NCBI GenBank assembly: GCA_963820375.1
Contig: CAWFZX010000037.1
Coordinates: 149,321 to 213,320, forward strand
DNA from: AWTP1-13 sp963820375
GTDB taxonomy: Bacteria; Pseudomonadota; Alphaproteobacteria; Rhizobiales; Hyphomicrobiaceae
DNA: 64,000 bases
Reading direction: 5' to 3'
Each line of letters starts with the position of its first letter. Positions within the stretch are counted from its first letter, which is position 1. Positions 17,930 to 26,797 of the stretch are shown piece after piece. The position numbers and the translations under genes are program-made. Under the pieces are notes generated by a model, which was given only the letters and a program-made list of their open reading frames with translations, searched no databases and was not told the DNA's origin.

Positions 17930-20407
17930 ATGGGGGGTAATGTGTTTGCGCTGGCCCGCAAGGGCGCATGCTGGGCCGGGGTCGTGCCGTCTGCAGTGGC
18001 GATCAGGCGGCGGGCCAGGATCCACCACGTCTACTACCTGCTCGCGGCATTCGATCTGGCGGCGGTGGTGTCGGGGCTGGTCCTTACCCACCACGTCAAT
18101 GGCGTTCTCTCCAATACGGTTCGCGCCAATCTCAGCTGGAGCGCTCTGCATGACAAGGTCGCAGACCTGCGCAGCGGTGCCGGCGAGGTGAATGGCCCGG
18201 GCAACGACGTCTTCGAAAGCAAGGACGCGGCCCGGGAGCTCAAGCGATTTGCGGTGGCGGAGACCGCCTTCTGGCCGCGCCTTGAGCAGTTGAAGCGAGA
18301 AGTCGGCGAAGAGGGTGCCAACGACACGGGCTTGGCAAGCGCCTACGCGGGCCTCGAAACCAGCATGGGCGCCATGCTGCGGCAAACCCGCACCTTGCTT
18401 GGCCACTACGCCGGTGGCGATGAGGGCGCCGCCGCTGCCGAGATGGCGGCGATGGATCGCAGTTACGGGGACGTTCTCAAACAGATCGATACGCTTTCCC
18501 AGAGCCTGCGGCACCTCGAAAACAGCATGGGCATGGCCGCACTCGAAAACACCAAGAAATTGCAGGTGTTGGAGTATGTGCTGGGGTCAATGATCCTGGT
18601 CATGGTCATTGCTGTCACCGTCTATGGCCACAAGCTGGGTGGACTGTTTCAGAGGCAGTACGATGCGCTGACGGCATCGAGCGCCAAGCTCAAAAATCAG
18701 GAACAGAAGCTGGCGGCGCAAAACCTGCAGCTCGATGCGGCGCTCAACAACATGGCTCAGGGGCTGGCCATGTTCGATGCCGAACAATGCCTTGTCCTCT
18801 GCAATGGCCGCTACGGCGAGTTGTGCGGGCTGAGCCGCGAAGAGCTGCAGCCCGGCATTAATCAGCGGCAGGTCCTCGAGGGACGTATTGCCAAGGGGCA
18901 CAACGCCGGCAAGCCCGCCGACGAGTTGCTCGAAGCGCTGCTAGGTCGTCTGCCTCAGGGTAGCACGATTGGCCAATATGCGATCGAGCTCAGCGACGGC
19001 CGACAGATCGCCATTACCAGCAAGCCAATGGCCAACGGTGGTACCGTCACGACCTGCCAGGACATCACCGAGCAGCGCCGTTCCGAGGCCACCATCGCCT
19101 ACCTGGCCCATCACGATGCGCTCACCGGGCTGCCCAATCGGATGCTGTTTGGCAAGCGGCTGGAGGAGGCGCTTAGCCATGCCAAGCCCGGAGCCATGGT
19201 CGCCGGGCACCTTCTCGACCTCGACCACTTCAAAAATGTCAACGATACGCTCGGCCATGCCGCCGGCGACAAGTTGCTGACCATGGTCACCGAGCGGCTG
19301 CGCAGTCTTGTCAGAGCCGATGATGTGATCGCGCGCATGGGTGGCGACGAATTCGCGATTCTGCAGACTGAGGTGGGCCAACCTGCCGAAGCCGGCTCGC
19401 TGGCGCAACGCGTCATCGAGCTGATGAACCAGAGCTACGACATCGGTAACCAGCAGGTGGTGATCGGCACCAGCATTGGCATCGCCATCGGCTGCGACAA
19501 TACGATGAACGCCGATCTTTTGATGCGCAATGCCGATCTTGCGCTCTACCGGGCCAAGGCCGAGGGACGCGGTGCCCTGCGGTTCTTCGAGCCCGAGATG
19601 GACGCGCAGATGCAAGAACGCCGCAGCTTGGAGCGCGATTTGCGCTGCGCGCTGAGCAGCAAGCAATTTGAGCTCCACTACCAACCAATCGTCGATCTCA
19701 AGAGCAGTCGGATCAACGCCTGCGAGGCCTTGATCCGCTGGCGCCATCCCGACAGGGGGCTGGTTGCACCCTCGCAATTCATTGCCCTGGCGGAAGAGAT
19801 CGGTTGCATCGTGCCGCTTGGCGAATGGGCCATCAGGGAGGCCTGCGCGGTAGCGGCAACCTGGCCCGACGCACTGAAGGTCGCCGTCAATCTCTCGGCC
19901 ATCCAGTTCCGCAGCCCCGGCCTCGTCGATGTGGTGATCGAGGCGCTGGCCGCAGCCGGGCTGGCCGCCGAGCGCCTGGAGCTTGAGATCACCGAGGCGG
20001 TATTGCTGCAGGATAACGCCGCGACGCTGGCCACCCTCTACGGCTTGCGTTCGCTGGGTGTGCGGATTTCGATGGACGATTTCGGCACCGGCTATTCCTC
20101 GCTCAGCTATCTGCAAAGCTTCCCGTTCGACAAGATCAAAATCGACCGCTCCTTTATCGAAAACATCACCGAGGGTACGAGTGCGGTCAACATCGTGCGC
20201 GCCATCACCGCCATGGCGAAGGGACTGGGCCTGACCACCACGGCCGAGGGCGTGGAAACGCAAGAGCAGCGCGACGCGGTTGCATTCGAGGGCTGCACGG
20301 AAATGCAGGGCTACCTGTTCAGCAAGCCGCTGCCGGCCGAGGCGATCGAGCGCCTCTACCTGGCAGACCGCCGCAGCCTCGCGGCCAGCGTCGCCTCGGC
20401 CGCCTAG
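17930..20407 (+). CDS. Membrane-bound PAS-GGDEF-EAL c-di-GMP enzyme
   Basis: An 825-residue signalling protein that could make and break c-di-GMP. Domain order: transmembrane segment (about 32-52), periplasmic helical sensor region (about 55-210), second transmembrane segment (about 215-234), coiled linker, PAS domain (about 262-385), GGDEF domain with an intact MGGDEFAIL near 470, and EAL domain with an intact ACEALIRW near 597. An inhibitory-site RxxD (RADD) sits exactly five residues before GGDEF. DDFGTGYSSL, KIDRSF and AEGVET follow, so both active sites look complete. The ATG at 17930 was chosen over a GTG at 17885. It is probably monocistronic, with about 280 bp upstream for control. 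Confidence 0.95.
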   Translation: MGGNVFALARKGACWAGVVPSAVAIRRRARIHHVYYLLAAFDLAAVVSGLVLTHHVNGVLSNTVRANLSWSALHDKVADLRSGAGEVNGPGNDVFESKDAARELKRFAVAETAFWPRLEQLKREVGEEGANDTGLASAYAGLETSMGAMLRQTRTLLGHYAGGDEGAAAAEMAAMDRSYGDVLKQIDTLSQSLRHLENSMGMAALENTKKLQVLEYVLGSMILVMVIAVTVYGHKLGGLFQRQYDALTASSAKLKNQEQKLAAQNLQLDAALNNMAQGLAMFDAEQCLVLCNGRYGELCGLSREELQPGINQRQVLEGRIAKGHNAGKPADELLEALLGRLPQGSTIGQYAIELSDGRQIAITSKPMANGGTVTTCQDITEQRRSEATIAYLAHHDALTGLPNRMLFGKRLEEALSHAKPGAMVAGHLLDLDHFKNVNDTLGHAAGDKLLTMVTERLRSLVRADDVIARMGGDEFAILQTEVGQPAEAGSLAQRVIELMNQSYDIGNQQVVIGTSIGIAIGCDNTMNADLLMRNADLALYRAKAEGRGALRFFEPEMDAQMQERRSLERDLRCALSSKQFELHYQPIVDLKSSRINACEALIRWRHPDRGLVAPSQFIALAEEIGCIVPLGEWAIREACAVAATWPDALKVAVNLSAIQFRSPGLVDVVIEALAAAGLAAERLELEITEAVLLQDNAATLATLYGLRSLGVRISMDDFGTGYSSLSYLQSFPFDKIKIDRSFIENITEGTSAVNIVRAITAMAKGLGLTTTAEGVETQEQRDAVAFEGCTEMQGYLFSKPLPAEAIERLYLADRRSLAASVASAA

Positions 20408-20510
20408 TCGGTCGAGGCAGAGCCTGGCCGGCGCCTGGACAGGCTGCGGGGTGTGCCCGGCATTGCCGGGCCGGCGCAAGCTCTGGCGCGGTTGCCGGCT
20501 GATCGGCCGA

Positions 20511-21635
20511 TCATGCCTTGGCCTTATCGCCCTTTGCCTTTTCCTTTTCTTCCTTGCCTTTGCCGTTACGGCCCTTGCCTTCGTGCCGGTTCGTGAAGCG
20601 CGCGTTGCCAAGCCCGGTGCCGATGGTGAGCACACCCCAGTGCGTGCGGTCCTTGACGTTGGGTAGCTCGCTCAGGCCTTGCACGACGGCGTCGTTGTGC
20701 ATCACGGCAATCGTTTCGTGCTCGCCGATCTTGGGAATGCCCTCCCGCAAGCATGCCGGCAGGTTGAATCGGCTGCTCTCCCAGTTACCGGGCAGGTTCT
20801 GAGCGCCGCGTGCAATCGAGCCATCCTCGTGGATTACGCCCGGACAGCCGATGCCGATCAGCGGCGCCAGCGCAACCTTGTTCTTGCGGCTCCAATCGAT
20901 CAGCTCCTCCAGCATGCCGACGAGCTCTTCGACGGCGTCGTCGCGCTTGACGTCTTCTTCGCTATGCCGCCAGAGCGTGGAGCGTACCACTTGCGCCTTG
21001 CTGAGGTCAGTGGATTTACCGAGGTTGAGGTCGACGACCCCGGCGCGAATGTTGGTGCCGCCGACATCGACGGCGAGTATGGCATCGTAGCCCTTGAGCA
21101 TCCAGGCCGGCAGCAGATGCGCGGCACCGAGCAGACCGGCATGATCCGGATCGTTACGAATGAGCTCCAGATCGACGGGAACAGCATCGGCTTTGAGCAG
21201 TAGACTGGCGCGGCCGACCGCCAGTTCGCCAACTCGACTGGCGCTGAAGCCGCCGCCGATGACGAGGCATTCCGTCTCCCGCCAATCCTTGAGACGCAGG
21301 AAGCGGCGGATCACCTGGGCGAGCTGCTGGGCAAATTCCTCAACCGCGCTCTGCACGAGGCCGGCTGCGGCGGGGTCGCCCTCATGCAGCAGCGTGGCGA
21401 GCTTCTTTTTGCCGATGTCTTCGCTGGGCTTTTCTCCGAGCGGATCCTCGCCGAGGTCCTTCAACGTCTTGCGCCACTTGTCGACGATTTGCCAAAAGGC
21501 TGCCTTGCTCGCCCTGTCGCCGACGAAGCCCTCGTCATCCTCGACCTCGAGATTGTAGCTGTCGACCTTGACGCTGGGCAGCACCGTGGCGCCGTGCGTC
21601 GGAAGCTGGAATTGGTCGTCGGCCTTCTTTGCCAT
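20511..21635 (-). CDS. ROK-family sugar kinase-like protein with permuted motif order
   Basis: A 374-residue protein with every ROK/hexokinase landmark in an unusual order. The segment that is normally C-terminal comes first: CLVIGGGFSASRVGELA near residue 130 and PDHAGLLGAAHLLP near 177. The segment that is normally N-terminal follows: phosphate-1 motif AVDVGGTNIRAGVVD near 202, IGIGCPGV near 268, HNDAVVQGLSEL near 320 with the catalytic Asp, and phosphate-2 LTIGTGLGNARF near 343. It ends in a Lys/Glu/Gly-rich tail. The zinc motif CxCGxxGC of many ROK proteins is absent. This looks like a natural circular permutation. The substrate is unknown; glucose or another hexose is only a guess. Start at 21635 (ATG). 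Confidence 0.85.
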   Translation of the reverse strand: MAKKADDQFQLPTHGATVLPSVKVDSYNLEVEDDEGFVGDRASKAAFWQIVDKWRKTLKDLGEDPLGEKPSEDIGKKKLATLLHEGDPAAAGLVQSAVEEFAQQLAQVIRRFLRLKDWRETECLVIGGGFSASRVGELAVGRASLLLKADAVPVDLELIRNDPDHAGLLGAAHLLPAWMLKGYDAILAVDVGGTNIRAGVVDLNLGKSTDLSKAQVVRSTLWRHSEEDVKRDDAVEELVGMLEELIDWSRKNKVALAPLIGIGCPGVIHEDGSIARGAQNLPGNWESSRFNLPACLREGIPKIGEHETIAVMHNDAVVQGLSELPNVKDRTHWGVLTIGTGLGNARFTNRHEGKGRNGKGKEEKEKAKGDKAKA

Positions 21636-22074
21636 GCGGCTCGCTACCCCAAGCACAACCAACATTCAACGCGGCGGCTCAGCTGGCGGTTCCGGCCAAG
21701 CGGAAATGGCAACGATTTTGCGAAAGCGGCGCGGGCTTGGCGCCAAAAAGCGGCACGCCGGCCGAGGCTAGGCCCAGCGAACGGCCCCCGAGCTGCGCGC
21801 CCAAAGAGGGGGTTGAGAGGAGGCCAGAAAAAGGCGGTCCGGTCGCAGGACAAACCGATCGGTGATGGGCGGCCCGGCGCGCGCCAAGCGGCTGGCCGGC
21901 GGGTGGCCGCTGAACCGGCAAACCCTGCCGCACCCGCCTCCTTATCTTAATTATCCAAACCGTTGCCATCGCGCTTGACCGGGTGGCGCCGCCTACCGAC
22001 ATAGCGCCTCAGCTGCCTCCCCTCGAGCCGCCGCATAGGCCGCTTCAGGTGCTGGGCAGGCCGAGGAGACAAGC
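21636..22074. other. Non-coding interval between divergent ROK and protease genes
   Basis: About 440 bases between two divergent genes. Open frames exist, but they have no ribosome sites, no family pattern and composition typical of GC-rich noise. Promoters for both neighbours are expected here. Near 21940-21960 there is a short AT-rich patch (cttaattatc), a plausible -10 region for the protease gene. Confidence 0.45.
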
Positions 22075-23202
22075 ATGGGTTGGTCGATCAAGCTGTTCGA
22101 TGTCGGCGGTACGGCCGTGCGTATTCACATGACCTTCTTTCTGCTGCTGGCCTGGATCGGCGCCATCCATTGGGCGCGCGGCGGCGTGCCCGAGGCGGTC
22201 GACGGCGTCATTTTCATTTTGCTGCTGTTTGTCAGCGTGGTGCTGCATGAATTCGGCCATGTGCTTGCGGCGCGGCGCTACGGCATCAACACGCCCGAGA
22301 TTACGCTGCTGCCAATTGGCGGCGTTGCCTCGCTGGAGCGCATGCCGGAAAAGCCGGTGCAGGAAATAGTCGTGGCCCTGGCTGGCCCGCTGGTGACCTT
22401 GCTAATCGTCTTGGTTCTAATGTTCGTGCTGGGCGCCCGCTTCGATCTTACGCAAATGGCGCAGCTCGAGCAGGCGCAGTCGACCATGACCGGGCGCATC
22501 GCCGCCGCCAACGGCGCGCTGTTGCTGTTCAACCTGATTCCAGCCTTCCCAATGGACGGAGGCCGCGTGCTGCGCGCGCTGCTGGCGATGCCGATGGGCT
22601 ACACGCGCGCCACCCGGATAGCCGCCCTGATTGGTCAGGGGCTCGCCATCCTGTTTGGCTTCATCGGACTGTTCGGCAATCCCCTGCTGATCCTGGTTGG
22701 CGCCTTCATCTTCCTCGCGGCCAGCGGCGAAGCTGGTTACGTGCAGGCCCGCGAGTACACGCGCGGCTACCTTGCCCGGCACTCGATGATCACCGCGTTC
22801 CAAACGCTGACACCGCTGGCGACGGCGGACGACGCAGCCGCCTTGCTGTTGCGCACCACGCAACAGGAATTTCCCATTGTCGATGGGGCGGGGAGCCTGC
22901 GGGGTGTATTGACACGCGATGCCCTGATTGCCGCCCTGCAGCGTACCGGTGGGCAGACTCCCGTGATCGAGATCATGGAGCGTGAGGTGCCGACGGTGCC
23001 GGAGAATGCCTGCGTCGAGAATATCCTTGGCCTGCTGCAGAGTACGGGCAAGCGCATGGTGGGAGTGACGGACGCTCAGCAGCGTCTGTTGGGCTACATC
23101 ACCGCCGACAACCTGGCTGAGCTCATCATGATCGAAACTTCGCGCGCGACGGGGCCGCGGACGCCGTTGCCCAAGCAACCCGCCGCCAGGCACAGCGCCT
23201 GA
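22075..23202 (+). CDS. Site-2-protease-family membrane metalloprotease with CBS domains
   Basis: A 375-residue intramembrane zinc protease. Two N-terminal membrane helices lead to VVLHEFGHVLAARRYG near residue 57, the HExxH zinc motif. NLIPAFPMDGGRVLRALLA near 155 supplies the third ligand (DG motif), and a membrane segment lies between them. A C-terminal pair of CBS domains spans about 235-360 (QEFPIVDGAGSLRGVLTRDA; GVTDAQQRLLGYITADNLAE). CBS domains in this family are thought to sense adenine nucleotides. Substrates are unknown, commonly anti-sigma factors or small membrane peptides. The start follows a plausible GGAGAC site. Confidence 0.93.
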   Translation: MGWSIKLFDVGGTAVRIHMTFFLLLAWIGAIHWARGGVPEAVDGVIFILLLFVSVVLHEFGHVLAARRYGINTPEITLLPIGGVASLERMPEKPVQEIVVALAGPLVTLLIVLVLMFVLGARFDLTQMAQLEQAQSTMTGRIAAANGALLLFNLIPAFPMDGGRVLRALLAMPMGYTRATRIAALIGQGLAILFGFIGLFGNPLLILVGAFIFLAASGEAGYVQAREYTRGYLARHSMITAFQTLTPLATADDAAALLLRTTQQEFPIVDGAGSLRGVLTRDALIAALQRTGGQTPVIEIMEREVPTVPENACVENILGLLQSTGKRMVGVTDAQQRLLGYITADNLAELIMIETSRATGPRTPLPKQPAARHSA

Positions 23203-23292
23203 CCTTGGCGTCCAGGCGCTGTGCGCTCGGGCGAGATTGCGGGGCGGGATCGGAGGCGACCGTCTGCTCGCCGAGGTCGGGTTTACAGCCTG

Positions 23293-23628
23293 TCAAACCG
23301 CTTTGGCGGTCTGCGCAGCGATCCAGTTCAGAAAGTCCGGCGATCCCTCGACGATCGGCAACACCAGCAGCGCGGGATTGCTATAGGAATGCAGCGCGCG
23401 CACCTCGGCGATCACTTGCGCGGCCAACGCAGCCCGCGTTTTGATGAGCATGGCGGTCTCGCTTTCGCGCTGGCGCTGGCCCTCCCAGACATATATTGAC
23501 GTCATGCCGGGAAAAATGTTGACGCAGGCGGCCAGACCACGATCTATCAGCCTCTCACCGATCCGCTCGGCCTCGGCCGGGGATGCATAGGTCGAATAGA
23601 TCAGAACGAGCTTTTCCTTCGTTTGCAA
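23293..23628 (-). CDS. cutA: CutA-type divalent-cation tolerance protein
   Basis: A 111-residue CutA1 trimer-forming protein. The family pattern is continuous: LVLIYSTYASPAEAERIGER, LAACVNIFPGMTSIYVWEGQ, an SETAMLIKTR motif, then LHSYSNPALLVLPIVEG and a terminal Trp-containing helix. Its physiological role remains unsettled despite the copper-tolerance name. I place the start at the TTG at 23628, giving 111 residues as in E. coli (112), with a GGAG upstream. A TTG at 23661 would add eleven residues. It is divergent from NAD kinase with 56 bp between starts. Confidence 0.92.
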   Translation of the reverse strand: MQTKEKLVLIYSTYASPAEAERIGERLIDRGLAACVNIFPGMTSIYVWEGQRQRESETAMLIKTRAALAAQVIAEVRALHSYSNPALLVLPIVEGSPDFLNWIAAQTAKAV

Positions 23629-23684
23629 CTGAGTAGAGCTCCAGGGAACAGGCGTCGGCAATCAGGCTTTGCGCCCGGCATTAT

Positions 23685-24467
23685 ATGACAGGATCGGCAG
23701 GTAAATTCGAAAAGATCGCCTTTGTGGCGAGCGAGGTGCCGCACGCCCTCGACGCCCGCGAGCGGCTGACCCAAAAGTACGGCGACACCGATCCGAAGAA
23801 CGCCGATGTCATTGTGGCGCTCGGCGGCGACGGGCTGATGTTGCAGACCTTGCGCATGCACCTCAAGGACGCGATCCCCATCTATGGCATGAATCGGGGT
23901 TCGGTCGGCTTCCTTACCAACGATTATAGCGAGAATGACCTGCGTGGCCGCCTGGAGCGGGCCGAGATCAACCTGATCCATCCGTTGGCGATGACGGCCC
24001 ATGATCACGAGGGCGAAGTCCACAACGGATTGGCGATCAACGAGGTGTCGCTGTTTCGCCAGACGCACCAGGCGGCAAAGCTCAGGATCTTCATCGACGG
24101 CCGGGTGCGGCTCGACGAACTGGTCTGCGACGGCGCCTTGGTGGCCACGCCGGCCGGTTCGACAGCCTACAACCTTTCGGTGTTCGGCCCCATCATCCCC
24201 ATCAAGGCGCCATTGCTGGCCCTGACACCCATCAGCGCGTTCCGACCACGCGGATGGCGCGGCGCGCTGCTGCCGAACGAGGCGCGTATCGAGTTTGAGG
24301 TGCTGGAGCCGGAAAAACGTCCGGTGAGCGCGGTGGCCGACCACAACGAAACCCGATCGGTGACCCGGGTGGAGATCGCTCAGGTCAACCACATCGATTT
24401 GCTGTTGCTGTTCGATCCCGGCCACAGCCTTGACGAGCGCATCCTCTCCGAGCAGTTCCGCTATTAG
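23685..24467 (+). CDS. nadK: NAD kinase
   Basis: The enzyme phosphorylates NAD to NADP. The 260-residue protein contains the diagnostic VIVALGGDGLMLQTLR near residue 42 (GGDG, nucleotide and catalytic Asp), GMNRGSVGFLTNDY near 69, NEVSLFR near 118 and CDGALVATPAGSTAYNLSVFGP near 147 (quoted loosely), followed by PISAFRPRGWRG. Length matches the short alphaproteobacterial type. It is divergent from cutA and convergent with the broken permease gene. Confidence 0.96.
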   Translation: MTGSAGKFEKIAFVASEVPHALDARERLTQKYGDTDPKNADVIVALGGDGLMLQTLRMHLKDAIPIYGMNRGSVGFLTNDYSENDLRGRLERAEINLIHPLAMTAHDHEGEVHNGLAINEVSLFRQTHQAAKLRIFIDGRVRLDELVCDGALVATPAGSTAYNLSVFGPIIPIKAPLLALTPISAFRPRGWRGALLPNEARIEFEVLEPEKRPVSAVADHNETRSVTRVEIAQVNHIDLLLLFDPGHSLDERILSEQFRY

Positions 24468-24479
24468 CCGGCATCGGCG

Positions 24480-25212
24480 CTAAAGCATGGCGCGCACGGC
24501 AAGGTAGAGCCCCAGCGCGAACAAGCCGACGAAAAAGCAAATCCTGAATATCGCCGGCCGCAGCCGCAGGCGCAGCGCCTGGCCGAGCCACATGCCGATC
24601 CCCGCCATCGCCAGCGTGCCGAGTGCGGACGGTGCCAGCACCAGGCTGATCAGTCCAGCCGCCGCCAGATTGCCTGCCAATGCCACGGTGGCAAGGCTGA
24701 AGGCCAGACCCATGGCCTGCACGAGATCTTCCTTGTCGAGGCCAAGCGCTTGCAGATAGGGCACCACGGGGATCACAAACACGCCGGTCGCGGCCGTAAT
24801 CAGTCCGGTGGCGACACCGCTCAAGGGTCCAAGCCAGCGCTCCTTTGTGGCAGTGACGGTCACGGCGAAGGCGGTCGTGCCAACGATGGCGTAGAGCATC
24901 AGCGCGATCCCGAGCAGCCCGACAGCCCACTTTCCGTCGTCGGTCATGAGGCCGGCACCTGCCCAGGTGCCCAGGCACACCCCCGCCAGCACGGGCCAAA
25001 GCCGCCGGACCAGGGCGACCAGATTGGCACCGGCGAACATCTGCCAAACGTTGGTGACGAGCGATGGCACGATCAGCAGCGCGGCTGCCTCGGCCGGGGG
25101 GCATGAACAGCACCAGCAGGCCCATGGAAATTGTCGGCAAACCAAGGCCGATCACGCCTTTGACGAAGCCGGCCAGGAGAAACACGCCGGCAATGAGCAT
25201 CAGATCTGGCAT
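24480..25212 (-). pseudogene. TauE/SafE-family permease gene with a one-base frameshift
   Basis: The gene would encode a TauE/SafE (DUF81) membrane permease for anions such as sulfite or organosulfonates. The N-terminal part reads from the ATG at 25212 (MPDLMLIAGVFLLAGFVKGV, then LGLPTISMGLLVLFMPP). The rest (AEAAALLIVPSLVTNVWQMF onward to 24480) lies in another frame. The switch falls at a run of six G on the plus strand (25096-25101). Five bases instead of six would restore one 243-residue protein with eight or so membrane segments. Total length is 733 bases, one more than a multiple of three. It could be a true mutation, a phase-variable tract or a sequencing error. Confidence 0.85.
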
Positions 25213-25438
25213 GGCTGGGTCGCGTTCGGGGGGCAAGCGGCAGGCCGCAAAAGGCGTTGGCCTCTACACCGCGATTGGCGTCGGCGCAATCGGCGAGTTG
25301 CCAGATGGGTGGCCGCGGGGCGATTGACCTTGCTGCGCCCGGCGCGGTGTTATGCTGTCGGGACAGGCGGCAATTGTCTGGCGTCAGCCGGATTGACACG
25401 CCAATCGACACGAAACAGAGCCAACGCGTGAGGTGAGG

Positions 25439-25894
25439 ATGCCGGGACTCTATCTGGAGGACTTTGAGGTTGGCCGCGTGTTCGAGCACGAGATCCGCCG
25501 TACCGTCACAGAAATGGACAACACCCTGTTTTCCTGTTTGACGCACAACCCGCAGCCGCTGCATATCGATCACGACTTCGCCAGCCGGTCGGAGTGGGGC
25601 AAGCCCTTGGTGAATAGCTTGTTCACGCTGGGGGTCATGATCGGCATCTCGGTCAACGACACGACGCTTGGGACCACCATCGGCAACCTCGGCATGAGCG
25701 AGGTGAAATTCCCAAAGCCCGTGTTCCACGGCGATACGCTGCGGGTTACGACCGAAATCGTTTCCAGCCGCGAAACCCGCTCGCGGGCGGACGCCGGCAT
25801 CGTCGAGTTCCTGCACAAGGCCTACAATCAACGTGGTGAGCTGGTGGCTGAGTGCCGCCGGCAGGGCATGATGCGTAAGCGGCCAAAGGCTTGA
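25439..25894 (+). CDS. MaoC-like (R)-specific enoyl-CoA hydratase / dehydratase
   Basis: A 151-residue hot-dog-fold protein of the MaoC dehydratase group. Landmarks are FEVGRVFEHEIRRTVTEMDN near residue 9, the catalytic region HNPQPLHIDHDFA near 38 with its Asp/His pair, GKPLVNSLFT near 57 and FHGDTLRVTTEI near 95. The ATG at 25439 follows GAGGT. It lies 8 bp before a CitE-like lyase. That pairing is familiar from methylmalyl/mesaconyl-CoA chemistry, in which the hydratase adds water and the lyase cleaves the product, so the two probably act in one pathway. Confidence 0.9.
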   Translation: MPGLYLEDFEVGRVFEHEIRRTVTEMDNTLFSCLTHNPQPLHIDHDFASRSEWGKPLVNSLFTLGVMIGISVNDTTLGTTIGNLGMSEVKFPKPVFHGDTLRVTTEIVSSRETRSRADAGIVEFLHKAYNQRGELVAECRRQGMMRKRPKA

Positions 25895-25902
25895 GGTAAG
25901 AG

Positions 25903-26784
25903 ATGCGCTCGCTCCTGTTCATCCCGGCCGACGATGAGAAAAAGCTTGCCAAGGGTTTGGCGAGCGGGGCCGACGGCTTGATCCTCGATCTTGAGGATTC
26001 GGTGAGCGCGGCGCGCAAGCCGGCGGCGCGCACGATTGCCAAACAGTACATCGAGGCGACGGTTGCCAGCCAACCGCGGCCGCAGATTCTGGTACGCATC
26101 AACGCGCTCGACACGCCCTACTGGCAGGATGATGTGATCGGCGTCATGGACGCGCGTCCGGATGGCATTTTGCTGCCGAAGGCGCGCTCGGGCGAGGATG
26201 TCCACACCCTCTCGGTTGCCCTCGGGCACGCCGAGCAGCGTACGGGCAAGCAGGGCGCGGGCGCGCGCATCATCGCCCTCACCACGGAGACGCCGATCTC
26301 CTTGCTGCAGATGCATAGCTATGTCGGCTCCAGCACGCGGTTGCTGGCGTTGACCTGGGGTGCTGAGGACCTCTCGGCGGCGATCGGCGCGCGCGGCAAC
26401 CGCGAGGCCGACGGCCGCACCTGGACCTCGCCGTTTCGCTTGGCGCGCGATCTGTGCCTTTTTACCGCCGCCGCCGCCGAGGTCGCTGCCATCGACACCG
26501 TGTTCGTCAATTTTCGCGACTCGGAAGGCTTTCGCGCCGAGTGCTTGGCGGCGGCGCGCGACGGCTTCAGCGGCAAGCTGGCGATCCATCCCTCGCAAGT
26601 GGCCGTCATCAACGAGGTATTCACGCCCGATGCCGACGCGCTGGCTGTGTCGGAGGAGATCGTGCAGGCCTTCAAGGACAATCCACAAGCCGGCGTGATC
26701 GCCATCCGCGGCCAGATGGTCGACAAAGCCCACGTCGCGCGTGCCGAGCGGCTGCTGTTGCGTGCCAAGGCGGTCAAGACCTGA
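25903..26784 (+). CDS. CitE-like CoA-ester lyase (malyl/methylmalyl-CoA lyase family)
   Basis: A 293-residue HpcH/HpaI aldolase-superfamily lyase. It starts MRSLLFIPADDEKKLAKGLA, with DGLILDLEDSV near residue 24 (metal and substrate region), ILVRINALDTPYW near 67, IIALTTETP near 125 (metal-binding Glu), LTWGAEDLSAAIGA near 147 (metal-binding Asp) and GKLAIHPSQVAVIN near 223. These place it with beta-methylmalyl-CoA, malyl-CoA or citramalyl-CoA lyases. The exact substrate cannot be read from the sequence. It is very likely cotranslated with the MaoC-like gene. Confidence 0.92.
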   Translation: MRSLLFIPADDEKKLAKGLASGADGLILDLEDSVSAARKPAARTIAKQYIEATVASQPRPQILVRINALDTPYWQDDVIGVMDARPDGILLPKARSGEDVHTLSVALGHAEQRTGKQGAGARIIALTTETPISLLQMHSYVGSSTRLLALTWGAEDLSAAIGARGNREADGRTWTSPFRLARDLCLFTAAAAEVAAIDTVFVNFRDSEGFRAECLAAARDGFSGKLAIHPSQVAVINEVFTPDADALAVSEEIVQAFKDNPQAGVIAIRGQMVDKAHVARAERLLLRAKAVKT

Positions 26785-26797
26785 AGCGGTCGGGTCG

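Noticed and set aside
18941..20635. 564-codon open frame on the minus strand
   Set aside because: It lies opposite the GGDEF-EAL gene, whose motifs are continuous; the antisense translation is Arg/Gly/His-rich with no fold pattern.
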